This document shows positions 1 to 6,500 of a DNA stretch of 7,382 bases, piece by piece. The notes below the pieces were generated by a model. The model was not told the DNA's origin. It made no database searches and was given only the letters and a program-made list of their open reading frames with translations. How positions within the stretch are numbered: the first letter of the stretch is position 1; each line of letters starts with the position of its first letter. Origin of the DNA: Bacteroidaceae bacterium (GTDB lineage Bacteria; Bacteroidota; Bacteroidia; Bacteroidales; Bacteroidaceae); contig CAAGKZ010000035.1 in the NCBI GenBank assembly GCA_900770665.1, positions 1 through 7,382 of the forward strand. The letters run 5' to 3'. The translations under genes and the position numbers were made by a program.

Positions 1-86
1 AATTAAGGTTGAGGGCTGCCGTAAAATAAGACTATAAGCGAAACGATCACCACACTAAAATTCTACAGAGCCGGAAGTTTAAATAT

Positions 87-109
87 CAAGCGCCTCATCG
101 AGGCGCTTG
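87..109 (-). terminator. Hairpin terminator downstream of the BY-kinase gene
   Basis: A perfect 10-bp inverted repeat (CAAGCGCCTC / GAGGCGCTTG, arms 87-96 and 100-109) with a 3-nt loop lies 14 bases past the kinase stop codon. Read on the minus strand it is followed by ATATTTAAA, a weak U-tract; read on the plus strand it is followed by TCGTTTG, which is poorer. It most likely ends the kinase transcript. Because the stem is fully Watson-Crick it would form in either strand and could also stop a convergent transcript entering from the left edge. Confidence 0.7.
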
Positions 110-123
110 TCGTTTGCAGTATA

Positions 124-2547
124 TTATTTTTTCTTTGGACCATAGGAGTATTTACCTCCGTCGTTGTATCCGTATTTGTATCCATATTTGCCGGCTTTCA
201 TATCAATACCGTTAAGGATGAGCGTCATGTTGGTGAGTTTCTTTTCCGTGTAGAGATTCTCTATTTCGTCAAGCATAGAACGTTCCAATAGTCCGCAACG
301 TACAAGGAATATGCTGTTTGTAGCATATTTTTCTATGATATGTGTGTCGGCAACAATGTCAATAGGCGGACAGTCGATAAATATGTATCTGTACTTTCCT
401 TCTGCCTCTTTGAGCAATTTCGCGAAACGGTCCGATTCAAGCAACTCGGTAGGGTTGGGCGGAATGGTTCCGGTAGGTATTATATGCAGGTTGGGGTATG
501 TCTTGTCTGCATTGGCTATTTCGCTTATGGAGTTTGTCTCTTCGGCGAGATAGTTGCTCAGTCCAATTTCGTATGAATCGGTATAATTCGACAATGAAGC
601 ATGGCGCATGTCACCGTCTATCAGAAGGACACTCTCTCCCTTGATGGCAAGGCTCATTGCTGTGTTCAGAATGCAGAATGTCTTGCCGCTACCGGGGTTG
701 AATGATGTGAATATTATTATATTCTGTTCCTTGTCGCGTGTTATGAATTCCAAATTGGTTCTCAATACGCGGAAAGCTTCATTGATGGCGTTGCGTGAGC
801 CCTCTTTTACAATGCATGAGGTTCTTTCGTCTTTATTCTCCTTGAGCAGTCTTAATCTCCTTAGAATTCTTCTTGTATTTCTGAATCTCTTTTTGTCGTA
901 TTGTGGGATTTCTCCAATTATTGGTACGCTAAGGACATCAAGGTCTTTGCGTCCTCTGATTCTGGTGTTTGATACTTTTGCAATGCAGATGAGTGCGGCA
1001 GGTACCAATAGTCCTATGATCGCTGCAAAGAACAGTGATTTTGTCTTCTTGGGCGCAGTGGGAGTGTAACTTCCCGATGGGGGTGTGAGTATACGTGTTC
1101 TGTTTGGTGTGAACTCTTGTGACAATTGGTTCTCTTCCCTTTTCTGCAAGAGGAAGAGGTATATCTTCTCTTTTACGCTCTGTTCTCTTTCGGCACTTGC
1201 CAGGAAAGTTGTGTGCGTGGGGTTCTTGGCGATTTCTTCTTGCAGGGTTTTCCACTCCTTGTTGAGTGATGTCAATTTGGTTGTTACTCCTTTTATGTGT
1301 GTGTTTGTTGATGATATGATAGCATTACGCAACGATGAGAGTACGAGGTCAAGGTCCTTTACGGCGGGATTGTCCTCGCTGCTCTTGCTTGCAAGGTTGT
1401 TGCGTTCAATCATCATTGTGTTGAACTGTGCTATTTGTGAGTTTATGTTGGCGTTGTTTATGCCTGAATTCAGTGGCAACAGTGTGTGCTCCTCAGCTTT
1501 ATCTTTTATGCTCTTGAGGAAAGAGTTGCTTCTGTCAAGTTCTTTCTTTGCTGTGGCAATCTGTTTGCTCAAGTCGCGCTCCTTGCTCAACTGCATTTCT
1601 GATTGCGCCTCGATATCGGGCAGCAGGTTGTCGCTCTTGAAAGCAGAGATATCGCTTTCAATCTTGTCAAGGTCGTTGCTGACATACTTTAGTCTTGTTT
1701 CAATGAAATCTTTTGTCTCCTTGGCTGCTCTGTTCTTGTCTTTTATCCAATTTTCATTGTATACTTCAACGATTGTTCTTAGAATGTCATCGGCTCTCTC
1801 AATTGAGTTGTCGTTTATGGATATTGAGATTACATTTTCATTCTCTTCGTCTATGCTGTATGAAAGTTTGTTGATGTGTTTGCCTGTGGCATTGTGGAGA
1901 CCGATATGTTGCACTGAGTATGAGGTCTCTTTCCTTAACTTGTATGTCGGGTTTATACTTAATGCGATTGTTCCAATGGGGGATGCGACAAATGTCTGTG
2001 AATCATTCGTCAGTTTGCCTTCAACAGGATGTTGTTCGCCGATGATGTTGCCATTGAAATTAGAGAGTGTGAACGTGCTGTCCGGTCTTATTTCAATGTC
2101 GAAACCTGCTGTACTTTCAATGTCTGTATCGCAGAATTCTGCGTAGACGGGAACTGTTCTTCCGTAAAGTGTTGTCGGGTGGAATTTTCCGGGTTGGCTG
2201 TATTCAACGTATAGTTTGAGTCTGCGTGCTGTTTCAACGGTCGTTTCGGGTGCTCTGAATGTGTATATTTCGTTGTATGAGCTGGTTGAAGAACGGAATC
2301 CCATGTTGGCAAATGTTTCCATCTGCTCCTCGAGGCTTGTGCCTTTTTGTGTTGATTTGATGAGAATTACGGTGCTGCGGGTATACGTAGGTTCTATTCT
2401 TGCAGTGTTGTATAGTGAATATCCTACTGTAATTGCAATGGAAATAACAAACAGATACCATTTTGAGAGCATGGCGTAAAAAATTTCGCTTATGCTGAAG
2501 TTGTTTATCTGTATCTTCTTCTTGGAATTGTTATTTGCAGCTTTCAT
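124..2547 (-). CDS. Polysaccharide biosynthesis tyrosine autokinase (Wzz/BY-kinase fusion, Wzc type)
   Basis: This 807-aa inner-membrane protein should control chain length and export of a capsular or exopolysaccharide, and phosphorylate itself on C-terminal tyrosines. Visible in order: N-terminal Wzz segment with membrane helix 1 (about 30-48); a long periplasmic region with coiled-coil-like stretches (about 270-350 and 400-440); the conserved tail of that region, YLFLLQKREE (463-472); a Pro-rich stretch and membrane helix 2 (about 504-523); then a cytoplasmic kinase. The kinase carries the EX2RX2R oligomerisation motif (E590, R593, R596), Walker A NPGSGKT (617-623, K622), Walker A' LLIDGD (641-646) and Walker B YIFIDCPP (721-728). 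Six tyrosines lie in the last 20 residues (788, 790, 792, 794, 800, 802). All key residues are intact and the length is normal for the fused form. An in-frame TAA five codons upstream (2560-2562) supports the ATG at 2547. Motif-based assignment is firm; the polysaccharide is unknown, and no wza or glycosyltransferase gene is visible beside it. Confidence 0.96.
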   Translation of the reverse strand: MKAANNNSKKKIQINNFSISEIFYAMLSKWYLFVISIAITVGYSLYNTARIEPTYTRSTVILIKSTQKGTSLEEQMETFANMGFRSSTSSYNEIYTFRAPETTVETARRLKLYVEYSQPGKFHPTTLYGRTVPVYAEFCDTDIESTAGFDIEIRPDSTFTLSNFNGNIIGEQHPVEGKLTNDSQTFVASPIGTIALSINPTYKLRKETSYSVQHIGLHNATGKHINKLSYSIDEENENVISISINDNSIERADDILRTIVEVYNENWIKDKNRAAKETKDFIETRLKYVSNDLDKIESDISAFKSDNLLPDIEAQSEMQLSKERDLSKQIATAKKELDRSNSFLKSIKDKAEEHTLLPLNSGINNANINSQIAQFNTMMIERNNLASKSSEDNPAVKDLDLVLSSLRNAIISSTNTHIKGVTTKLTSLNKEWKTLQEEIAKNPTHTTFLASAEREQSVKEKIYLFLLQKREENQLSQEFTPNRTRILTPPSGSYTPTAPKKTKSLFFAAIIGLLVPAALICIAKVSNTRIRGRKDLDVLSVPIIGEIPQYDKKRFRNTRRILRRLRLLKENKDERTSCIVKEGSRNAINEAFRVLRTNLEFITRDKEQNIIIFTSFNPGSGKTFCILNTAMSLAIKGESVLLIDGDMRHASLSNYTDSYEIGLSNYLAEETNSISEIANADKTYPNLHIIPTGTIPPNPTELLESDRFAKLLKEAEGKYRYIFIDCPPIDIVADTHIIEKYATNSIFLVRCGLLERSMLDEIENLYTEKKLTNMTLILNGIDMKAGKYGYKYGYNDGGKYSYGPKKK

Positions 2548-2573
2548 ATGATTGTGTGATTATGAAACTTACT

Positions 2574-2596
2574 TATGCGCGTGTGAGCGCGTGTAT
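2574..2596. repeat. Imperfect 10-bp tandem repeat of alternating purine/pyrimidine in the kinase leader
   Basis: GCGCGTGTGA (2577-2586) is followed directly by GCGCGTGTAT (2587-2596), 8 of 10 positions identical. TATGCGCGTGTG (2574-2585) and GCGCGTGTAT are both strictly alternating purine/pyrimidine. On the kinase-coding strand the unit reads CACGCGC twice. It sits between the predicted transcription start and the start codon of the kinase gene, so it would be in the 5' leader. Function unknown. Confidence 0.6.
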
Positions 2597-2609
2597 TTCT
2601 TACAAATTA

Positions 2610-2617
2610 CAAAGATA
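2610..2617 (-). promoter_or_regulatory. Predicted -7 box of the BY-kinase promoter
   Basis: On the minus strand the sequence reads TATCTTTG, a full match to the Bacteroidales -7 consensus TAnnTTTG. It lies 62 bases upstream of the kinase ATG, which implies a leader of roughly 55-60 nt. No TTTG is found at the usual distance for a -33 box; the nearest (2630-2633) is only 12 bases away. T-runs at 2645-2658 (A-runs on the coding strand) lie just upstream. Confidence 0.5.
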
Positions 2618-2756
2618 GTTAATATCTTCCAAATTGTACCTTGATTTTTTGTTTTTTTCTTGATTAAAAATAGTTGTATTTTCTTTACGTGAGTGCTGTT
2701 GTAAATATAATTTACCATATATGCTATTGTTGTGCGTTAAAGTGTGTGTGTTTTTC

Positions 2757-2789
2757 TTTGTTGGTGGGTAAGATGGGCTTTCTTTGCAT
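2757..2789 (+). promoter_or_regulatory. Promoter-like unit 1 (TTTG-N18-TTTCTTTGCAT)
   Basis: TTTG (2757-2760) is followed after 18 bases by TTTCTTTG (2779-2786), one mismatch from the Bacteroidales -7 consensus TAnnTTTG. The box is part of an 11-bp direct repeat (TTTCTTTGCAT, 2779-2789) that recurs at 2853-2863. It points towards the histone-like gene, about 220 bases away. TTTG is common in this T/G-rich stretch, so the match alone is weak; the support comes from its repetition with the same spacing. Confidence 0.3.
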
Positions 2790-2830
2790 AACCGTGGTTT
2801 GGTGCGGTGTCAGGCTACTTTCGGGTTTGT

Positions 2831-2863
2831 TTTGGCTTGTCTCAAATATCTGTTTCTTTGCAT
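2831..2863 (+). promoter_or_regulatory. Promoter-like unit 2 (TTTG-N18-TTTCTTTGCAT)
   Basis: Second copy of the same arrangement: TTTG (2831-2834), 18 bases, then TTTCTTTGCAT (2853-2863), 74 bp downstream of unit 1. It has the same single departure from the -7 consensus (T in place of A at the second position). If active it would add an alternative start about 150 bases upstream of the histone-like gene. Confidence 0.3.
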
Positions 2864-2954
2864 TTTATTGTTGTTTAGTCTTAGCTGTAGAGGTGTTTTT
2901 GTGGAAAAAAAGACTTTTTTAAAGAAAAAAAACAAAAAAAATCATATTTATGCC

Positions 2955-2981
2955 TTGTTATTCCAAATTTTGTTATCTTTG
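2955..2981 (+). promoter_or_regulatory. Predicted promoter of the histone-like gene
   Basis: TATCTTTG (2974-2981) matches the -7 consensus TAnnTTTG completely and lies 31 bases upstream of the ATG at 3013, giving a leader of about 25 nt. A partial -33 box, TTG (2955-2957), is 16 bases upstream, slightly short of the usual spacing. A- and T-runs at 2905-2941 lie directly upstream and could act as an UP-like or bent-DNA element. The leader between the box and the ATG is A/T-rich, with no Shine-Dalgarno sequence, as is usual in this phylum. Confidence 0.55.
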
Positions 2982-3012
2982 TGCATCGTTAACTTTAATA
3001 ACTGAAAGTATT

Positions 3013-3186
3013 ATGAAAGAACTTATCGCAAAAATTGAAGAGACTTATGCTGCTTTCTTGGCAGATGCAACAGCTCAGGCTGAGAAGGGTAACAAGGCAG
3101 CAGGTACACGCGCACGTAAGGCTTCTTTGGAGCTCGAGAAGGCTATGAAGGCTTTCCGTAAGGCTTCTCTCGAGGCTGCTAAGTAA
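3013..3186 (+). CDS. Hc1-type histone H1-like protein
   Basis: This 57-aa, Lys/Ala/Glu-rich, predicted all-helical protein matches my recollection of the short Bacteroidetes Hc1-type histone-like family, including its central GNKAAGTRARKASLELEK segment (residues 26-43). It has no signal peptide and should act in the cytoplasm as a small DNA-binding, nucleoid-associated protein; DNA binding is a family inference, not seen here. RKASLE occurs twice (35-40 and 49-54), exactly 14 residues apart, and the DNA repeats as CGTAAGGCTTCT (3115 and 3157). An in-frame ATG exists at 2950, but the -7 box at 2974-2981 lies inside that extension and the extra residues are uninformative, so the start at 3013 is preferred. 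The gene stands alone, with its own promoter and tandem terminators, and strongly prefers AAG and CGT/CGC codons, which suggests high expression. Confidence 0.88.
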   Translation: MKELIAKIEETYAAFLADATAQAEKGNKAAGTRARKASLELEKAMKAFRKASLEAAK

Positions 3187-3206
3187 TTTTACGGCGTCGA
3201 AGATGG

Positions 3207-3238
3207 AAATGGGGCTTGCTTGCAAGTCTCATTTTTTT
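3207..3238 (+). terminator. Rho-independent terminator of the histone-like gene
   Basis: AAATGGGGCTTG (3207-3218), loop CTTG, and CAAGTCTCATTT (3223-3234) form a 12-bp stem with two G-U wobbles, running into seven T residues (3232-3238). It begins 21 bases after the stop codon. Because the wobbles become A-C mismatches in the opposite strand, the structure is directional and serves plus-strand transcripts. Confidence 0.88.
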
Positions 3239-3251
3239 ATATAATTGATAG

Positions 3252-3291
3252 AAGGAGTACGGGTAGTGGCTCGTGCTCTTTGTTGTTTTTT
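3252..3291 (+). terminator. Second, tandem terminator-like hairpin
   Basis: GAGTACGGG (3255-3263) pairs with CTCGTGCTC (3270-3278) across a 6-nt loop. The stem can be extended to 12 bp by AAG (3252-3254) and TTT (3279-3281), and includes G-U wobbles. The downstream sequence is TTTGTTGTTTTTT, an interrupted U-tract. It follows the first terminator by 13 bases and probably catches read-through before the GH2 promoter. Confidence 0.6.
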
Positions 3292-3337
3292 GCTGTTGGT
3301 GCAGTGTGAGGGAGTGGGTATGGATGATTTTTGTTGA

Positions 3338-3368
3338 TTTGTAAATAAAATTTATTATTTAGTCTTTG
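3338..3368 (+). promoter_or_regulatory. Alternative upstream promoter candidate for the GH2 gene
   Basis: TTTG (3338-3341) is followed after 18 bases by TAGTCTTTG (3360-3368), which resembles TAnnTTTG with one extra base inside the box. If used, it would give a leader of about 160 nt containing the GC hairpin. It is weaker than an exact match and is listed as an alternative to the box at 3463-3470. Confidence 0.2.
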
Positions 3369-3462
3369 TGTGCTTTCTTCGGTGTGTTTAGGGAAGCAGA
3401 TGTCGGATTCTTTTTTGATTAAACTTAGATACTCTTTTTTTTATTTTTACAAAAAAAAGCGC

Positions 3463-3470
3463 TAACTTTA
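3463..3470 (+). promoter_or_regulatory. Predicted -7 box of the GH2 gene
   Basis: TAACTTTA matches seven-base register TAnnTTT of the Bacteroidales -7 box, with A instead of the final G. It lies 64 bases before the ATG, giving a leader of about 58 nt. T- and A-runs (3435-3458) lie directly upstream. There is no TTTG at the usual -33 distance. The leader has no Shine-Dalgarno sequence; A/T-rich bases precede the ATG at 3535. Confidence 0.35.
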
Positions 3471-3480
3471 CAAAAATTTT

Positions 3481-3494
3481 GCGCGCGTGCGCGC
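3481..3494. repeat. Alternating GC tract / GC hairpin in the GH2 leader
   Basis: GCGCGCGTGCGCGC is 14 bases of unbroken purine/pyrimidine alternation and nearly self-complementary (GCGCGC 3481-3486 and 3489-3494), in otherwise strongly A/T-rich DNA. It would start a few bases after the predicted transcription start. It could form a short GC-rich hairpin in RNA or Z-DNA under supercoiling; neither can be shown from sequence. Confidence 0.55.
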
Positions 3495-3534
3495 TACATG
3501 TGAGTTCTAAATTTTATTTATAAATAACTATTTT

Positions 3535-6500
3535 ATGAAAAAACAATTCGTTATGGCAGTGTTGGCGGCCTTTTCGCTATCAATGACTGCTACAGCACAG
3601 AACCTCAAGGGCTTTGCCTACGGCGACGTAGAGGCTCCTCGTGGTTACAGCTATGAGAAGGGACAGGCGGCAGGCCTTGTCGAGTGGGAATCGCCCGAGG
3701 AGCTTGCGCTCAACAAGGAGCAGCCAAAGGCATGGTTCTTTACTTTCGGCGACGAGGAGTCGGCACGCAAGGTGTTGCCCGAGAACAGTGAGTATTACAT
3801 GTCGCTCGACGGCACATGGAGCTTCAATTGGGTGGCTAACCCATGGGAACGTCCGGTGGATTTCTTCAAGACCGATTATGATGTGTCTGCTTGGGACAAG
3901 GTTCAGGTTCCAATGAACTGGAACGTGTATGGCCTGCAGGCCGACGGTTCGCAGAAGTACGGTACTCCAATCTATGTTAACCAGCCTGTAATCTTCAAGC
4001 ACCAGGTTGCTGTAGGTGACTGGAAGGGTGGTGTGATGCGTGAACCGGCTCAGCACCATACGACATACAAGTATCGCAACGAGGTTGGTTCTTACCGCCG
4101 TACATTCACTGTACCCGAGAACTGGGATGGCCGTGAGGTGTACATCAATTTCGACGGTGTTGACCCCTTCTTCTATCTTTGGATAAACGGCAAGTATGTT
4201 GGTTTCTCAAAGAACTCACGTAACTTGGCGGCTTTCAATATTACAAAGTATTTGGTTGAGGGTGAGAATGTTGTGGCTGTTGAGGTTTACCGCAACAGTG
4301 ACGCTTCGTTCCTTGAGGCTCAGGATATGTTCCGCCTCCCAGGTATCTTCCGCACAGTATCGTTGACAGCGACAAACCCTGTTGAGTTGCGCGACGTACG
4401 CGTTCGCACAGACCTTGACGCACAGTACAAGGATGCTGTTGCAAACATTGAGGTAGATGTACGTAACCTCACCGACAAAAAGGCGAAAAAGTATCAGGTT
4501 AAGGCTCAGCTCTACAAGAATGCTCTCTACAGCGACGAGAATGAGATTGTTGAGGGTGCAACAGCGACTGTTGCTCTTGAGCAGCTGCTTGCAGGCGATA
4601 CAAAGACTTTGAAGCTTGATATCCCTGTTGCCGACCCTGCAAAGTGGAGCGCCGAGGAGCCTAACCGCTATACTTTGGTTGTCTCTTTGCTCGACAAGAA
4701 GGGCAAGGCAGTGGAGATTGCATCTGCATACTTCGGTTTCCGCGAGATTGAAATACGTGATACAAAAGCCGAGGACGATGAGTTCGGTTTGGCCGGTCGC
4801 TATTACTACCTGAACGGCAAGCCAATAAAGATGAAGGGTGTGAACCGTCACGAGAGCAACCTTGAGAGAGGTCATGCGGTGACACGCGAACAGATGACAA
4901 AGGAGGTTATGCTCATGCTTCAGGGCAACATCAACCACGTGCGTAACGCTCACTATCCCGATGCTCCATACTGGTACTATCTCTGCGACAAGTACGGTAT
5001 CTACCTGGAGGACGAGGCCAATATCGAGAGCCACGAGTACTACTATGGCAAGGAGTCACTCTCTCACGTTCCCGAGTTTACAAATGCTCACGTGGCACGT
5101 GTAATGGAGATGGCTCACGCTACAATCAACAGCCCGGCTGTCTGCATCTGGTCGCTCGGTAACGAGGCCGGTCCGGGTGAGAACTTCGTGAAGGCTTACA
5201 AGGCATTGAAGGCTTTCGACGCTTCACGTCCTGTACAGTATGAGCGCAACAACAATATCGTGGATATGGGTTCTAACCAGTATCCTTCAATCGGTTGGAC
5301 ACGCGAGGCTGTGAAGGGTAAGATGAATATTGTTTATCCTTTCCACATCTCAGAGTATGCTCACTCAATGGGTAACGCCGGTGGTAACCTCATCGATTAC
5401 TGGGAGGCTATAGAGAGCACAAACTTCTTCATCGGTGGTGCTATCTGGGACTGGGCCGACCAGGCTTTCTGGAACGTTGACCCCAAGACCGGTGACAAGT
5501 ATATGGCATACGGTGGTGACTTCGGTGACCGCCCGAACGACCACACCTTCTGTATGAACGGTGTCGTATTCCCCGACCACTCTCCAAAACCACTTTACTA
5601 TGAGGTGAAGAAGGTTTACCAGAACGTTGGCGTGAAGATGCTTGAGAACGGCGAGGTTGAAATCTTCAACAAGCGCTACTTCAACTGCTTGTGCGACCTT
5701 GACGTGAAGGTTTCTCTTTGGGAGAATGGTAAGCAGATTGACTCTTACTACATGCCCGACATGAAGATTGCTCCACGCACTGCAAAGACATTCAAGCTCA
5801 AGTTCAACAACGCTAACTTTGCTGCCGACAAGGAGTATTTCGTCAAGGTACAGTTCCTGCTCAAGAAGGATATGCCTTGGGCAAAGAAGGGCTATGCACA
5901 GATGGAGGAGCAGTTGAAGCTACAGGATGCTGTGAAGGCTGCGCTTCTTGCCGATGTTGCAAAGAGCGACGTTAAGGTGAAGATGACCGAGGACAAGACA
6001 AACGCTACAACAACAATCGCCGGTGACGGTTTCACTGTTGTATTCAACAACAAGACCGGTGTATTCGAGAGTGTTGTATATGGCACAGAGACTGTGTTCG
6101 AGAAGGGTAGCTCAATGACTCTCAGCGGCTACCGTGCACCAGTCGACAACGATATCTGGGCATGGAACCGTTGGTTCGCTCTCGGTTTGTACAATCTTGA
6201 GGACGAGGTTACATCATTCGTTTCACAGAAGAATGCCGACGGCACAATCGTACTCCAGTACATCGTGCGTTCACAGGCTAAACACCCGGGTCGTCGCGTG
6301 AAGAACGAGGACAACAGCTTCACTCTCCAGAGCGATGCTCGTGAGTTCGGCGAGAATGAGTTCCACTTTGTATCTAACAGAATATGGACTATATATCCCG
6401 ATGGTTCAATAGAGCTCAACAGCTCAGTTACAGGCAGCGATGCAGCAGTTGCACTTGCACGCGTGGGTTACCTGTTGCAGTTGCCAAAGAGCCTCGACCA

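Larger units (their letters stand above)
2548..3012. other. Divergent intergenic region, no gene seen
   Basis: These 465 bp separate the minus-strand kinase gene from the plus-strand histone-like gene. The plus strand is T/G-rich. It holds a -7 box for each flanking gene, homopolymeric A/T tracts upstream of each box, a 10-bp imperfect tandem repeat in the kinase leader, and two 11-bp direct repeats with promoter-like spacing. A plus-strand reading frame at 2674-2922 (82 codons) translates to a low-complexity, Cys/Phe/Leu/Val-rich peptide expected from T-rich DNA, and I do not call it a gene. Confidence 0.7.
3342..3520. repeat. 13-bp inverted repeat flanking the GH2 promoter region
   Basis: TAAATAAAATTTA (3342-3354) is the exact reverse complement of TAAATTTTATTTA (3508-3520); 153 bp lie between the arms. 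The arms enclose the predicted GH2 -7 box and the alternating GC tract. Both arms are pure A/T in A/T-rich DNA, so chance is a real possibility. Confidence 0.4.
3187..3534. other. Intergenic region before the GH2 gene, no gene seen
   Basis: This 348-bp non-coding stretch starts with two terminator hairpins of the upstream gene. It continues as T-rich DNA with no credible reading frame and ends with the predicted promoter and leader of the GH2 gene. It also contains a 13-bp A/T inverted repeat (3342-3354 and 3508-3520), T- and A-runs at 3435-3458, and an alternating GC tract at 3481-3494. No tRNA or recognisable riboswitch was seen. Confidence 0.7.

Noticed and set aside
2..37. Possible 3' end of a plus-strand gene entering from the left edge (frame ending ..EGCRKIRL, stop at 35-37)
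   Set aside because: Only 11 codons are visible and another frame also stays open to 29. The hairpin at 87-109 would suit a convergent terminator, but the coding evidence is too thin to annotate.
1085..2146. 353-codon plus-strand frame opposite the kinase gene
   Set aside because: It lies wholly antisense to a gene with intact kinase and Wzz motifs; the Leu/Ser-rich translation is typical of an antisense shadow.
2724..2863. Two minus-strand mini-ORFs of 17 and 21 codons (2810-2863 and 2724-2789), both starting MQR
   Set aside because: Their shared start comes from the 11-bp direct repeat TTTCTTTGCAT; they have no visible promoter or ribosome-binding support and are too short to judge.
2674..2922. 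Plus-strand reading frame of 82 codons in the divergent intergenic region
   Set aside because: The peptide is dominated by Cys, Phe, Leu and Val, as expected from T/G-rich DNA; it has no family resemblance and overlaps promoter-like elements.
2905..2924. A-run/T-run inverted repeat resembling a terminator
   Set aside because: The stem would be only A-U pairs and too weak to terminate; it is better read as part of the A/T tracts upstream of the promoter.
2950..3012. Upstream in-frame ATG that would extend the histone-like protein by 21 residues
   Set aside because: The extension overlaps the full-match -7 box at 2974-2981 and adds a Cys-rich stretch unlike the family; the start at 3013 fits better.
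4216..5034. 272-codon minus-strand frame opposite the GH2 gene
   Set aside because: Antisense to the conserved GH2 core. The strong codon bias of the sense gene keeps the antisense frame open without selection.
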